Shown here in pieces: positions 1 to 7,925 of a stretch of 64,000 nt of DNA. The translations under genes were made by a program, and so were the position numbers. The notes below the pieces were generated by a model, which was given only the letters and a program-made list of their open reading frames with translations, was not told the origin of the DNA and made no database searches. Numbering within the stretch: the first letter of the stretch is position 1; every line of letters begins with the position of its first letter. The stretch covers positions 62,001 to 126,000 of the forward strand of contig NZ_JASTLB010000001.1 in the NCBI RefSeq assembly GCF_030499535.1. Reading direction: 5' to 3'. The stretch is from Streptomyces sp. TG1A-8 (GTDB lineage: Bacteria; Actinomycetota; Actinomycetes; Streptomycetales; Streptomycetaceae).

Positions 1-1
1 G

Positions 2-172
2 ACCGACCGTGACATCGAACACGTCCTCGTCCAGATCGAGCAGCTACGACCGCTCGTCGACGACCCGCTGGCTCCCGCCTTCCGACACGCCCGCGAACAG
101 CACGAACTCGACCGCCTGGAACGCATCGTCGCCGCCCACGACTCGACCGGAGAACTCCACGATGGCCACTGA
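2..172 (+). CDS. 3' end of a gene upstream of a TnpC-like gene, probably a recombinase (partial)
   Basis: An open frame enters from the left edge and stops with TGA at 170-172. It gives about 56 residues, rich in charged residues and predicted helical, with Leu-Arg and Asp-Glu pairs. Its end overlaps the start of the next gene by 11 bases, which implies translational coupling. In Streptomyces Tn554-like modules a small coiled-coil gene commonly follows the last tyrosine recombinase in this way, so this is probably the tail of such a recombinase. No catalytic motif lies in the visible part, so the identity is inferred from context only. Confidence 0.4.
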   Translation, partial: TDRDIEHVLVQIEQLRPLVDDPLAPAFRHAREQHELDRLERIVAAHDSTGELHDGH

Positions 173-569
173 CCACGACGACGAACGCGACGCCATCACC
201 GCAGCGATCCAACGGCTCCTCGCCGGCCGTCCAACCCGGTCCACCGGGGCGCTCACCACGCTGCAACTCGCCGCTGAGGCGGGTGTCAAGCGCTGGGTCC
301 TCACGCACAAGCACGTTGACCTCAAAGAAGAATTCGTCCGCCGGAAGTCCGAAGCGAACGGCATCCCACCTGCGTTCCAGCCTCTACACGCCCGCGCCGT
401 CGACGCCGAAGCCGCCGCTCAAGCCTTGCGGGAGGACAACGACCGGCTCCGCGAACGCGTCGCCGTCTATGCCCAGGTCATCCACGAACTGCGCACCGAG
501 CTGGGCCGGCGCACCGACACCAGCACCCAGCGCAGCCCCGTCCGGAGCCTCCCCACCAGCAACACCTGA
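162..569 (+). CDS. Small coiled-coil protein of a Tn554-like recombinase module (TnpC-like)
   Basis: A 135-aa protein starting at ATG 162 (MATDHDDERDAITAAI...). This start is preferred to the longer frame from position 9 because the upstream 50 residues are Ser/Thr/Pro-rich shadow sequence from the preceding gene. Residues about 5-60 resemble a short winged-helix or HTH region (TLQLAAEAGVKRWVLTHKH). Residues about 85-118 form a coiled coil (ALREDNDRLRERVAVYAQVI). Proteins of this plan usually sit directly downstream of paired tyrosine recombinases in Streptomyces transposons and are thought to assist recombination. The overlap with the upstream frame supports that context. The Tn554 TnpC analogy is an inference from layout and size, not from a conserved active site. 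Confidence 0.55.
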   Translation: MATDHDDERDAITAAIQRLLAGRPTRSTGALTTLQLAAEAGVKRWVLTHKHVDLKEEFVRRKSEANGIPPAFQPLHARAVDAEAAAQALREDNDRLRERVAVYAQVIHELRTELGRRTDTSTQRSPVRSLPTSNT

Positions 570-588
570 CGAGCGAGGCAGTCACGGC

Positions 589-903
589 CTACCTAAGGAC
601 TTCAAAGGGACTCGGTCCATCACCCGGCCGGGGCGGTCCCTCGCCCAGGAAGGCCACGATCAGGCGTACCTGGTCGTCCACCAACGACTCTCCGCCCAGC
701 CTCACCCTGCGTTCCTGCCCATCGGGCCACTGCAGCCGGGCCTCCTGACCTGGTTGCATCGCGGCAGCGAGCCCTTCCGGCACACCCCGCAAAAGCCCGC
801 CCCACTGCGGAACCTCGGCCGGTGTCAGCTCACCCAGCTCGGATCGAGCGGGATCTGCTCGTTCCCCACCAGCAGCACGGCAGACAGGGGTGACTTCCGC
901 CCT
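589..903 (-). pseudogene. Small hypothetical gene broken by a frameshift
   Basis: The C-terminal part reads well as protein in one minus-strand frame (LGELTPAEVPQWGGLLRGV..., about 80 residues to the stop at 589). The sequence that seems to precede it (AVLLVGNEQIPLDP) is in another frame. The two join if one G is restored near 838-840, where GATCCGAGCTG would read GAT CCG GAG CTG. The N-terminal limit is unclear. There is no recognisable domain, and the rest of the interval 570-1158 shows nothing else convincing. The call is based on protein-like composition on both sides of the shift. Confidence 0.35.
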
Positions 904-1158
904 CGTCTGCGGGGGCGTACGTGCGGGAGGCCTGCGCGTTGTCCCCCGGTGCGGGCCTTCTGCGGGTCGGTCCTTGCGGCCGTGAGGCAAGCGGAGGTGA
1001 GCCTCGTCGCGAACCGGCTGCGGGGACGAGGGCCGGGGCTGCAGCGGCTCCCCCTGCGGGAGGCGGCTCCGGCCCGCCGGAGGTTGACGGCGCCCGTGAC
1101 CATGCCGGGCTAGGCGCGTTGAGCGACCAGTATGCACTCGCCGCGCTCCGCATGCGCG

Positions 1159-1545
1159 TCACGGCGTCGGCGTCACCCGGATGCCGAGCGTTCCGGCCTG
1201 ACCTCGGCGCAGTCGGCTGCCGAGGAGGCTGAGGCGGCCGATGATGCCGTACTTGCGGGCGATGAGCTGCCGATAGCGGGCCGTGGTGGCGGCGTCGCAG
1301 ATCTCGGCGGTGGCGGGAACCTGGTCGCCCGTCGAATTGCCGCGTAGATCGCAGGGGCCGACGAGGACGTCGGCGCGGGCCCGGATCCGCTTGACCTTCC
1401 AGGAGTCCGCGGCCGTCCAGACGCCGAGCGCGTCGCCGTCACGCACCACCCAGACGGGGGTGGCGACCGGGGTGCCGTTCCTGCGGTAGCTGGTGACCAG
1501 CAGATACTTGCCCGTACTGAGCCGGTCCAGTGAGGCGTCGTCCAT
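1159..1545 (-). CDS. PPOX-class (pyridoxamine oxidase-like) F420/FMN-dependent protein
   Basis: About 128 aa. It begins MDDASLDRLSTGKYLLVTS and contains the split beta-barrel signature of the PPOX family: a G-T-P-V-A-T-P-V-W-V strand, then VWTAADSWKVKRIRARADV and a VGPCDLRG turn near the middle. These small proteins bind F420 or FMN and reduce small organic substrates; the substrate here cannot be told. The gene lies 8 bases after the hydrolase stop. An alternative GTG at 1557 would overlap that stop (GTGA), so the pair is probably one translationally coupled transcript. The C-terminal LGSRLRRGQAGTLGIRVTPTP resembles actinobacterial members. Confidence 0.72.
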   Translation of the reverse strand: MDDASLDRLSTGKYLLVTSYRRNGTPVATPVWVVRDGDALGVWTAADSWKVKRIRARADVLVGPCDLRGNSTGDQVPATAEICDAATTARYRQLIARKYGIIGRLSLLGSRLRRGQAGTLGIRVTPTP

Positions 1546-1553
1546 GCCCGCAG

Positions 1554-2468
1554 TCACAGGTTGTTCGCGTAGAAGCTGGTGAGTCGTTCGGCGGCGGCGT
1601 CGACGTATGCGGGTTCGTCGTACATCTCGTAGTGGCCGGCGCCGTCGATCACCATGAGGTCGACGGGGTTGGGGGCCAGCTTCCACAGCTGCATGCCCAT
1701 GTCGTAGGAGCCGGTGTTGCCGATGCGTCCGGCGAGGATGACCTGCAGGGGCTGGGTCATGAGCTGATCGGCCAGGTGGAAGGCGTCGTAGCCCAGCAGG
1801 AGGGAGTCGCCGCGCAGGAGGCGCCGGTTCGTGGAGTGTTCGTTGCCGCCGCGCTCGGTGCGGTAGTAGGTGATGGCCTGAGTGGTGTCGATGTCGGTCA
1901 GGCCCGCTGCCGCGGCGTCCTCGAGGGTGTCGGGCAGCCAGTTCACGCGGGTCATCTCGCCGGAGCGGGCCTCTTCGGTCCGTGCGTCCGCGAGGGCGTC
2001 GAGTGCTGCGGCCGGACCGTCGGGGGAGAAGCTGCGGAACGCGTTGCCGATGTTGACGGGGACGACCGTACCGACCGCCTTGATGCGGTGGTCCGTGCGG
2101 GCGGTGTGAACGGCGTAGCCGCCACCGGCGCAGATGCCGAGGACGCCGATGCGCTGCGGGTCGATGCCGGGGGTCGTGGTGAGCGCGTCGATGGCGTAGG
2201 AGATGTCCTCGCCTCGGCGGTAGGGGTCTTCGAGGTCGCGGGGCTCGCCCTCGCTCTGGCCCTGGTGGGCGGGGTCGAGGACAAGGGCGGCGATGCCGTG
2301 GGCGGCGAGACGGGAGGCGTAGTTGGCGCCGATCTGCTCCTTGACGCTGCTGCCGGGGGTGGAGAGCACCACGGCGGGCAGCGGTGCGCTGCTGTCCGCG
2401 TTGTCGGGCAGGTGGAGGTTCGCGGCGAGCTTGATGGGGCCGCGCGGGATCGTGAGGTGCTGGATCAT
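1554..2468 (-). CDS. Alpha/beta hydrolase of the dienelactone-hydrolase/YcjY type
   Basis: A 304-aa protein starting at ATG 2468, with GAAGGAAG about 8 bases upstream; the longer frame reads through the promoter region. It has the alpha/beta-hydrolase plan: an early VVLSTPGSS strand-loop, a G-I-C-A-G-G-G nucleophile elbow near residue 125 with Cys at the nucleophile position, and DGAGHYEMYDEP near the end supplying the His. A Cys nucleophile is typical of dienelactone hydrolases, although many actinobacterial homologues are uncharacterised stress-linked hydrolases. It is divergent from the MarR gene with a shared palindrome between them, so MarR repression is likely. Substrate unknown. Confidence 0.75.
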   Translation of the reverse strand: MIQHLTIPRGPIKLAANLHLPDNADSSAPLPAVVLSTPGSSVKEQIGANYASRLAAHGIAALVLDPAHQGQSEGEPRDLEDPYRRGEDISYAIDALTTTPGIDPQRIGVLGICAGGGYAVHTARTDHRIKAVGTVVPVNIGNAFRSFSPDGPAAALDALADARTEEARSGEMTRVNWLPDTLEDAAAAGLTDIDTTQAITYYRTERGGNEHSTNRRLLRGDSLLLGYDAFHLADQLMTQPLQVILAGRIGNTGSYDMGMQLWKLAPNPVDLMVIDGAGHYEMYDEPAYVDAAAERLTSFYANNL

Positions 2469-2509
2469 GACTGGCTTCCTTCGCGAGATTGTTGTTCCAT
2501 AGGAGCCCA

Positions 2510-2530
2510 GTACAAGACAGCATCTTGTAC
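2510..2530. promoter_or_regulatory. Palindromic operator between hydrolase and MarR genes
   Basis: GTACAAGA-CAGCA-TCTTGTAC is a perfect 8-bp inverted repeat with a 5-bp spacer. A further half-site-like GTACGA occurs at 2528-2533 and again at 2543-2548. It lies in the 108-base gap between divergent starts (2468 and 2577), where a dimeric MarR protein would be expected to bind and control both directions. Confidence 0.65.
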
Positions 2531-2576
2531 GATCTGGAACTAGTACGAAACTGTAGCACATGAAACGGAGGGCCGC

Positions 2577-2993
2577 ATGTCGGTCGACGGGGCGCAGCTG
2601 TGGACGCTGAACCAGCGGCTGCTGGCAGTCGTGATGGATGCCTGCACGGAGGAGCTGGCCGAGCTCGGGTTGGAGACGAAGGAGTTCTTCGTCCTGGCCG
2701 AGGTGGAGGCATCGCCGTACCCGGCCGAGATCGCAACCGCGCTACTACTGCCCAAGGCGAGCGTGACGGTCTACGTCCGCAACCTCGTCACCAAGGGCTT
2801 CATCCGCCGCGAGATCGACGAGGCGGACCTGCGGCGTCACCGGCTCGTGCTGACCGACGAGGGCACGAAAGCACGCGATCGAGCACTTGCCACCCTCGCG
2901 GCGGAGTACGACCGCAGGTTGGCGAGGGTCACCCCCCAGGACCGCGTCGAGCTGCAACGCATCCTCAAAGCGATGCTCGACTCGCCCGCGTGA
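2577..2993 (+). CDS. MarR-family transcriptional regulator
   Basis: 138 aa with a GGAGG ribosome site just before ATG 2577. It has the winged-helix layout: N-terminal dimerisation helix (WTLNQRLLAVVMDACTEEL), recognition helix region around residues 55-75 (AEIATALLLPKASVTVYVRNL), and the wing with the family motif D-E-A-D-L-R-R-H-R-L-V-L-T-D-E-G, followed by a C-terminal dimer helix. MarR proteins are usually ligand-released repressors of a divergent gene. The adjacent hydrolase/oxidoreductase pair and the palindrome at 2510-2530 fit that model. The ligand cannot be predicted. Confidence 0.88.
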   Translation: MSVDGAQLWTLNQRLLAVVMDACTEELAELGLETKEFFVLAEVEASPYPAEIATALLLPKASVTVYVRNLVTKGFIRREIDEADLRRHRLVLTDEGTKARDRALATLAAEYDRRLARVTPQDRVELQRILKAMLDSPA

Positions 2994-3046
2994 GCCGGTA
3001 TGCGCGAGTGATCGTGGCAAGGAGAGGACACTGTCCTTGGAACCGG

Positions 3047-3420
3047 TCAGTCCCGGACCAGTTCGCGGGGTGCCGGCTGCCCGTTCCTGCGGGAGCTTCG
3101 GCGGGTGATGCGCCTGGTCATGATGGTGATCGCCGCCCAGGCGATCAGTGATTCCGAGTGCTGGATGAGCCGTTCGTAGTCGCGTGCGCGCCGGCGGGCG
3201 TGCATGATCCAGGCGAGGGAGCGTTCGACGACCCAGCGGCAGGACGACGAACCCACTGGCGTCCTTCGGCCGACTGACTGTCTGCAAGGTCAGGCCCAGC
3301 CGGGACTTCGACCAGGTCACGAGCTGTCCGGCGTAGGCGGAGTCGTCATCCCGCCGACCGCGACCGGGCAGCCCACGCGGCAGCAGCCGCGGGATCTTTC
3401 TGTACCCATCCGATTCACCC
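3047..3420 (-). pseudogene. Truncated IS112-like (IS5-group) transposase, 3' part
   Basis: Two minus-strand frames together give the end of a Streptomyces DDE transposase. Upstream is DDSAYAGQLVTWSKSRLGL and TVSRPKDASGFVVLP; after a frame change near 3250 comes RWVVERSLAWIMHARRRARDY, then HSESLIAWAAITIMTRR. The RWVVERSLAW motif carries the conserved C-terminal region near the catalytic Glu. The 5' half is missing, so this is an inactive remnant. It abuts a truncated gene at about 3480 that it probably disrupted. A related N-terminal fragment lies at 26,490-26,645. Confidence 0.7.
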
Positions 3421-3479
3421 GGATCATCCAGAACATTCCATTCGAGGCAATGGCCATTGCCTCCCGACATGCCCTTTGG

Positions 3480-3677
3480 CAGCAACAACTCGCAATGGGC
3501 GAGAGAACGGCGGGGCGGCATCGGCGGGGCGTTGGCGTGGCGGGCGGTGGCGGGCGGTCTGGCGGGCGCGCAGGCGTGCCTCGGCGGCGGCCATGTCGTA
3601 GGTGGCGTAGCGGTTGCGGTGCGGGCGGAGGCGAGCAGGTCGTCGATGGTGCGGTCGTCGTCAGGCAGGACGGTCAT
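3480..3677 (-). pseudogene. Truncated gene coupled to the sigma-like gene
   Basis: Starts MTVLPDDDRTIDDLLASART at ATG 3677, overlapping the stop of the sigma-like gene (ATGA), so it was co-translated with it. After about 20 residues the good coding signal moves to another frame (TYDMAAAEARLRARQTAR) and then meets the IS112-like remnant near 3480. It is therefore both frameshifted and truncated. Function unknown. A partner of a sigma-region-4 protein is expected from position only. Confidence 0.45.
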
Positions 3678-4171
3678 GAGCGGTTCTTCCCGTCGGGGTG
3701 CTCCGGGCAGTGGAGTTTGAGCATGTAGGCGAGGCGTTCTCGGCCGGTGCGCAGCTGGGAGCGAACGGTGGATTCCTGGTTGCCCGTCACTTTGGCGGCT
3801 TCAGCGGCGGTGAAGTCCATGCCGTAGTGCAGCAGGATCGCGTCGCGCTGCCGTTCGCTGAGGACGCTGACAGCCGCGTACAGGGTGATGGCATCGGTCA
3901 GCGTGTCGTACGGGTCGTCCACGTAGTCGGCGAGCGCGGCCTCGAAAGCGGCCGTCTCCATCAGCTCCGGGCGGCGCCGACGTTTGCGGTGCATGTCGAT
4001 GATGTGCCACCCATCGTGGTCATCGTGCTGCGGCTGGCGTCCGCGCTGAGTGGCGGTGGGCCGAAGGACAGCGTCTCGGCGATCGTCTCCGGGCTGTCCA
4101 TCATCCTTGCTGGCCATCATCGCCAGCGCGATGATCTTCCGCATGGTGCCGCGCACGGGAGACGAGATCAC
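3674..4171 (-). CDS. Sigma-70 region 4-like DNA-binding protein
   Basis: Up to 165 aa; the true start may be one of several internal Met codons near the N-terminus, which is poorly ordered (basic, His-rich). The C-terminal 90 residues are a sigma region-4 helix-turn-helix: LTDAITLYAAVSVLSERQRD, then AILLHYGMDFTAAEAAKVTG and STVRSQLRTGRERLAYML. No region 2 is visible, so it is not a complete sigma factor; region-4-only proteins act as regulators or accessory factors. Its stop overlaps the start of the truncated gene at 3677, indicating a two-gene unit that an IS then damaged. Confidence 0.65.
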   Translation of the reverse strand: MISSPVRGTMRKIIALAMMASKDDGQPGDDRRDAVLRPTATQRGRQPQHDDHDGWHIIDMHRKRRRRPELMETAAFEAALADYVDDPYDTLTDAITLYAAVSVLSERQRDAILLHYGMDFTAAEAAKVTGNQESTVRSQLRTGRERLAYMLKLHCPEHPDGKNRS

Positions 4172-4207
4172 CGCCGCCCGCCGGGACTCCTACGACCCGG
4201 CGAGCCG

Positions 4208-4420
4208 TCAGGCTGCAGCGCTCGTCACCCGGCCGGTCACCGGAATCACGCAGGGCATCAACACGCACGCCGGCAGGGACACTACCTCGCGGGCGCCGCG
4301 GACCAGCCAGACCTCGTCCTCCAGCGTGGCGCGCGCCAGCAGCGGCATCGCTGCCCACTCCACGCGGCCGACCACGTCCCCGCCCATCCCTCCGCGGCCG
4401 TCCGCGCCGCCCCAGGACAC
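4208..4420 (-). CDS. Small hypothetical protein
   Basis: About 70 aa. The part from MGGDVVGRVEWAAMPL onward reads as a compact protein with a VWLVRGAREVVSLPACVLMPC stretch ending in AAA. No family is recognised. It lies upstream of the sigma-like gene on the same strand, and several overlapping frames exist here, so the assignment is weak. Confidence 0.3.
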   Translation of the reverse strand: MSWGGADGRGGMGGDVVGRVEWAAMPLLARATLEDEVWLVRGAREVVSLPACVLMPCVIPVTGRVTSAAA

Positions 4421-4438
4421 CGGGGCACGGGCACCTGA

Positions 4439-4528
4439 TCAGGGGCCGGGCTGCGGGTTGGCCATGCCGATCAGCACACCGATCACGATGACGGCCAGCA
4501 GCAGGAACCTCTTCCCTTTCAGACCCAC
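4439..4528 (-). CDS. 29-aa putative single-span membrane peptide
   Basis: GTG start at 4528: VGLKGKRFLLLAVIVIGVLI..., with positive residues then a hydrophobic span of about 16 residues and a short MANPQPGP tail. The topology follows the positive-inside rule. It is too short for a confident call. The predicted hairpin at 4631-4661 and the membrane protein gene at 4723 lie upstream on the same strand. Confidence 0.35.
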   Translation of the reverse strand: MGLKGKRFLLLAVIVIGVLIGMANPQPGP

Positions 4529-4630
4529 CTGGGTTTCCCCTCCGCAGTACGGCAGATCGACGTCACCGTACCGCCGGGGCGGGCTCACCACCGATGGCGG
4601 GCTCACGTCCACGGCCCGACAGACAGCAGA

Positions 4631-4661
4631 CTGGGCCCCGGGCGATTCGCCCGGGGCCCAG
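4631..4661. terminator. Strong GC hairpin, terminator-like
   Basis: CTGGGCCCCGGGCG-ATT-CGCCCGGGGCCCAG is a perfect 14-bp stem with a 3-base loop. It lies about 60 bases downstream of the membrane protein gene ending at 4723 (minus strand). There is no U-run, as is usual for high-GC actinobacterial terminators. Confidence 0.7.
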
Positions 4662-4722
4662 TGCTGTGTCTCTGGCTGTGCGGGGCCAGTCACATCTGAC
4701 GGGCCCTGGTGCGGGGCGAGTC

Positions 4723-5091
4723 CTACCGGTGGTGAGTGGCCGGCACCGATGCCGATTGCGACGGCGTACTGCCGACCGGTGCCTTGCTGCTGGCTCCCGG
4801 GCCGCCGGCCAGAGCCAGCAGCAACAGGAGCAGCATCAGCCCTCCGCCCCCCGTGCCCGCGGCCACGGCGATGGTGCGCGGGCTGATGGACCGGTGGTGC
4901 CCGCGAACGCGGGTGCCGTCGGCGCGGTAGTAGGGACGGACGTAGGCCGTCGGTCCGGTGGGGACCGGACGGGGCCGCGAAGCGGCGCGTCGGGGGGCCG
5001 TACGGGGCTGTGCGGTGCGCGGCCGGGTGCGGCGGTTGTGGCCTTTGACGTAAGTGCCGTCGCGGCGGTAGTGGGGGCGTACGTAGGTCAC
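4723..5091 (-). CDS. Small membrane protein with duplicated YVRPxYRxDGTxVxGH motif
   Basis: 122 aa from GTG 5091, with GAGGA 7 bases upstream; longer frames extend into non-protein-like sequence. Two copies of a short motif occur: TYVRPHYRRDGTYVKGHNRR at the N-terminus and AYVRPYYRADGTRVRGHHRS near residues 50-70, separated by an Arg/Pro/Ala-rich linker. A glycine-led hydrophobic span follows (MLLLLLLALAGG), then a Ser/Thr/Pro tail. The motif resembles small actinobacterial domains of unknown function that often sit beside phage or plasmid genes. The basic repeats before one transmembrane helix suggest a cytoplasmic nucleic-acid-binding or adaptor role, which is inference only. Confidence 0.55.
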   Translation of the reverse strand: MTYVRPHYRRDGTYVKGHNRRTRPRTAQPRTAPRRAASRPRPVPTGPTAYVRPYYRADGTRVRGHHRSISPRTIAVAAGTGGGGLMLLLLLLALAGGPGASSKAPVGSTPSQSASVPATHHR

Positions 5092-5415
5092 GGGCGGTCC
5101 TCGGCGGTGAAAGGGGGCAGTGCCCCCAGGCGGGGCCGGGTGTTCCTCGGCGCAGCATTCGACGGTAGCGACCGGCACTGACAATCCAGGGCGGCCAACT
5201 CATCGACTGTGCGCAGCTGTTGGGCAGCAGGCAGCGATTTTCAGACGGGTGATCCCGACGGCGGGCCTACTGTCGGTGCCGGGTGCTGTCATGAAGGCGA
5301 CGGGGAGCAGCAGACGAGGGGGAAACGTGCCCGGGAACAGGGGATACGAAGACGTCGATCACACCGGCCGGCATGGGCGCGGGACGCTGTACACCGTGCC
5401 GGCGAGGGGCTTCCG
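5092..5415. other. Divergent intergenic region
   Basis: 324 bases between GTG 5091 (minus) and GTG 5416 (plus). No convincing gene is seen. It should hold divergent promoters for the membrane protein and the Mrr-like gene, but no clear -35/-10 pair is assigned. Confidence 0.4.
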
Positions 5416-6081
5416 GTGAGCCCCCGTCGGCGGCGGCGCAAGAGCAACGACGATCTACTCGTCGCGCTGGGTGGGCTCGTGGCCGTCGGGTTGGTGCTGG
5501 TCAAGGTCGGACAGTGGATATGGGCACACTGGTGGGTCCTGGTCGTGCTCGGCCTGCTGGCGCTTCTCGCCCTCGCGGGCTGGATCTACCGGCAGGTTGA
5601 CCAGATGCGGTCCGCGCAGCTGCGGGTCGAGGGCCTGACCTATTCGCTCGGCCAGCTGGATGTCATGCACCACAGCGCCTTCGAGAACGCCGTGCGTGAC
5701 CTGCTGGCCCGGGACGGCTCCCGCGACGCGCTGCGCTGCGGCGGCAGGGGTGACCTCGGCGCCGACGTGAAGGGGCACGATCCGCTCGGCCGACTGTGGG
5801 TGATCCAGTGCAAGCACCGCAGGAAGGGGCTGGACGGCTCGGCTGTCGGGACTCCGGAGCTGCAGACGCTCAACGGCACCGGTCGGCCGGTGCACGGCGG
5901 CGACGTCGTCGTGATGGTGACCAATGGAAGGATTTCCGCGCCTGCCCGCGACTTCGCCCGGCAGCAGCGCCTGCACCTGGTCGACCGGCGGGTGCTGGAG
6001 CAGTGGGCCCGGGGCGGGCGACCGCTGTGGGAGATCCTTCCGGCTGTTCCCCCTCCCCGGAAGCCTCCACAACTTCGCTGA
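5416..6081 (+). CDS. Membrane-anchored Mrr-like restriction endonuclease
   Basis: 221 aa from GTG 5416 with GAGGGG six bases upstream; the longer frame upstream is not protein-like. Residues 1-12 are basic. Two hydrophobic spans follow at about 14-32 (LLVALGGLVAVGLVLVKV) and 39-58 (WVLVVLGLLALLALAGWIY). The soluble part starts near LDVMHHSAFENAVRDLLAR and carries the PD-(D/E)xK Mrr core: R-G-D-L-G-A-D-V about residue 118, then W-V-I-Q-C-K-H with the Q-x-K catalytic pair. The last third (VVMVTNGRISAPARDFARQQ) matches the Mrr_cat fold. Such proteins cleave modified or foreign DNA. The membrane anchor suggests action at the envelope against incoming DNA, which is inference. Confidence 0.78.
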   Translation: MSPRRRRRKSNDDLLVALGGLVAVGLVLVKVGQWIWAHWWVLVVLGLLALLALAGWIYRQVDQMRSAQLRVEGLTYSLGQLDVMHHSAFENAVRDLLARDGSRDALRCGGRGDLGADVKGHDPLGRLWVIQCKHRRKGLDGSAVGTPELQTLNGTGRPVHGGDVVVMVTNGRISAPARDFARQQRLHLVDRRVLEQWARGGRPLWEILPAVPPPRKPPQLR

Positions 6082-6208
6082 GCTTTATCGCACTGGTGGG
6101 CGGGACCGGTTGGTCCCGCCCACCGTCATGTCGCCGTTGCCACGGGTCGAGCGCGAGGCGCTCTACGCTTCCGCCCATGACCAGCAAAATCCCCATCCGT
6201 GGGGCAGG

Positions 6209-6625
6209 ATGGGGCAGCAGCACCGGGCGACTCCGGATGACCTGCGCTCCTACACCGTGTCGCCGGCGTCGCTGGTGACGGTGACCCGGGCCGACGGATC
6301 GACGGAGACCCGGGCGGCGAAGGCGGCGCGGAAGACGATGCCGGCGCCGCGGCGGCGGGGCCCGACCGTGTGCGCGATGTGCGCCGACCCGATCAAGGGC
6401 AAGGTGTGGGTGAGCCGGGAGCAGGGGCCCGCCCGGGGCAAGCCGGTACACCCGGACTGCGAGAAGAAGGCGCAGGCGTTCACGAAGGAACGCCGGGCGG
6501 CGAAGCAGAAGGAACGGGCGGCCAAGCCAAAGCGGCTGTCGCTGGTGGAGGAGAACCGGCGGTTGTTCGCGGAGCAGGAACGCATCCGTGAGCTGCGGCG
6601 TAAGCAGAGCCAGCCGAAGAAGTAG
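6209..6625 (+). CDS. Small basic protein with a CxxC-HxxC zinc-binding motif
   Basis: 138 aa from ATG 6209 (MGQQHRATPDDLRSYTV). A central motif VCAMCADPIKGKVWV...VHPDC gives C-x2-C then H-x2-C, which can bind one zinc ion like half of a LIM or ribbon finger. The C-terminal third is Lys/Arg/Glu-rich and helical (KERRAAKQKERAAKPKRLSL), likely a coiled coil or nucleic-acid-binding tail. No known family is recognised. A strong hairpin at 6639-6666 follows the stop. Function unknown; zinc binding is inferred from the motif alone. Confidence 0.5.
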   Translation: MGQQHRATPDDLRSYTVSPASLVTVTRADGSTETRAAKAARKTMPAPRRRGPTVCAMCADPIKGKVWVSREQGPARGKPVHPDCEKKAQAFTKERRAAKQKERAAKPKRLSLVEENRRLFAEQERIRELRRKQSQPKK

Positions 6626-6638
6626 CCCAGGCAAGCGC

Positions 6639-6666
6639 GGGGCCCCGTCAGATTTGACGGGGCCCC
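6639..6666. terminator. Bidirectional hairpin terminator between convergent genes
   Basis: GGGGCCCCGTCA-GATT-TGACGGGGCCCC is a perfect 12-bp stem with a 4-base loop. It is placed between the zinc-motif gene (plus) and the recombinase pseudogene (minus, ending 6704), so it can serve both. Confidence 0.82.
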
Positions 6667-6703
6667 TGCTGCACTGCGTGGCCCGGGTCTGCGTCCGTTC
6701 GCC

Positions 6704-7789
6704 CTACAATGCCTTGACCAGGGCGTTCTCCTCCCAGCCGTCGCCGTCCTCGAAGTAGCCCTCCATCGCGGCGCTGTTCTCGACCCATCCGCCTTGCTTG
6801 GCGATGACCTTGCGGTCGTTGCCGGCGCGCTTGGAGCTGGTGGCCAGCCCGCGGCGCGGGGAGTGCCCGGTGGGCCGGAAGTCCAGCTCGGCCCACTTGC
6901 CCAGCCGGGTGATGACGTCGCCGATGGTCTCCGGGTCGAGCCCGCCCTCCATGACGGTGTGCCAGCGGTTGTGCAGCGGCTTGTACGCGAAGTCGTCCGG
7001 GTCGGTGAGGGCGGCCGACTCCTTCCAGACCCGCCACGCGCGCACCGGGCAGCTGCCGGGGCGAGAGCCGAACGGCACCTTCACCTTCCTGGGCTTGGTC
7101 TTCGAGACCCGCACGTCGACCTCCATGCCATGCTCGGTCTAGACGAAGTCGCGCACTCGCAGGAAGGCGACCTCGTGCTCGCGCCCGGCGATGGCGAACG
7201 CGGTCAGCCCGATGGAGCGGCCCCGGATACCCAGCCGGTTGTCCGGCGCGGCGATGACGCTGGCGCGCAGGTGCTCGGCGAGCAGGGCGGGCGCCAGGCC
7301 ACGACCCCGGGTCTCCTTCGTCTTCTCCATCTCCTTCACCTTGGCCTTGAGTACCCGGCGGGCGCGGGCGGCCACGGTCTTGTCGAGGACCAGGTGGTGG
7401 CCGGTGCGGCCGGTGACGACGACGCCGGACAGGCGGCGGTCGATGGTCGAGGGCGCGGTGTAGGTGCCTTCCTTCCAACCGGGCTGCCACCACAGCCACT
7501 CCACGAACGCGGTCAGGCTGCCCGGGGTGATGGCGGTGACGGGGAGTTCGAGCAGCGCACAGAACTGCTCCCACTGCTTCCAGTCGGCGGCGTAGGAGTC
7601 GGAGGTGTTCTTCGGCCGGAGATTCTTCTCGTGCTGCGCGCTGCGCTCCCCCAGCTCCTGGAACTTGGCGAGCACGTCGGGGGTGAACGTCTCGGCGGTC
7701 CCGGCGACCGGACCGGCGGACGCCGGCAGCAGCACCACGGTGGGCGTCACGACGTGTCGAACGTCCGCGCTCGTCCCGGTTTGCTCCAT
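6704..7789 (-). pseudogene. Tyrosine recombinase interrupted by an in-frame amber codon
   Basis: One reading frame of about 361 codons encodes a phage-type integrase but contains TAG at 7139-7141 (RVRDFV*TEHGMEVDV). Upstream of the stop lie the N-terminal SAM-like core-binding domain and the first part of the catalytic domain, including AGREHEV with the first catalytic Arg. Downstream lie GHSPRRGLATSSK with the H-x-x-R pair and the region of the nucleophile Tyr (MEGYFED). The intact paralogue at 8953-10020 reads RVRDYAETPGG at the same place. A single base change (for example CAG to TAG) would explain it. Reinitiation at 7126 could make only a catalytic fragment. Confidence 0.8.
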
Positions 7790-7925
7790 GATGCTTCTTC
7801 ACGCCCCTTCGTTCGTACCGTTATTTGTAGTGTCTGTGTCCCGCATATGTGATCGGTGGCAGGCGTGTCGGACCGCAGGCAGCGCAGAACGCAACCGCCG
7901 GGAGGGCTGGGTCGTCCTGCCGGTC

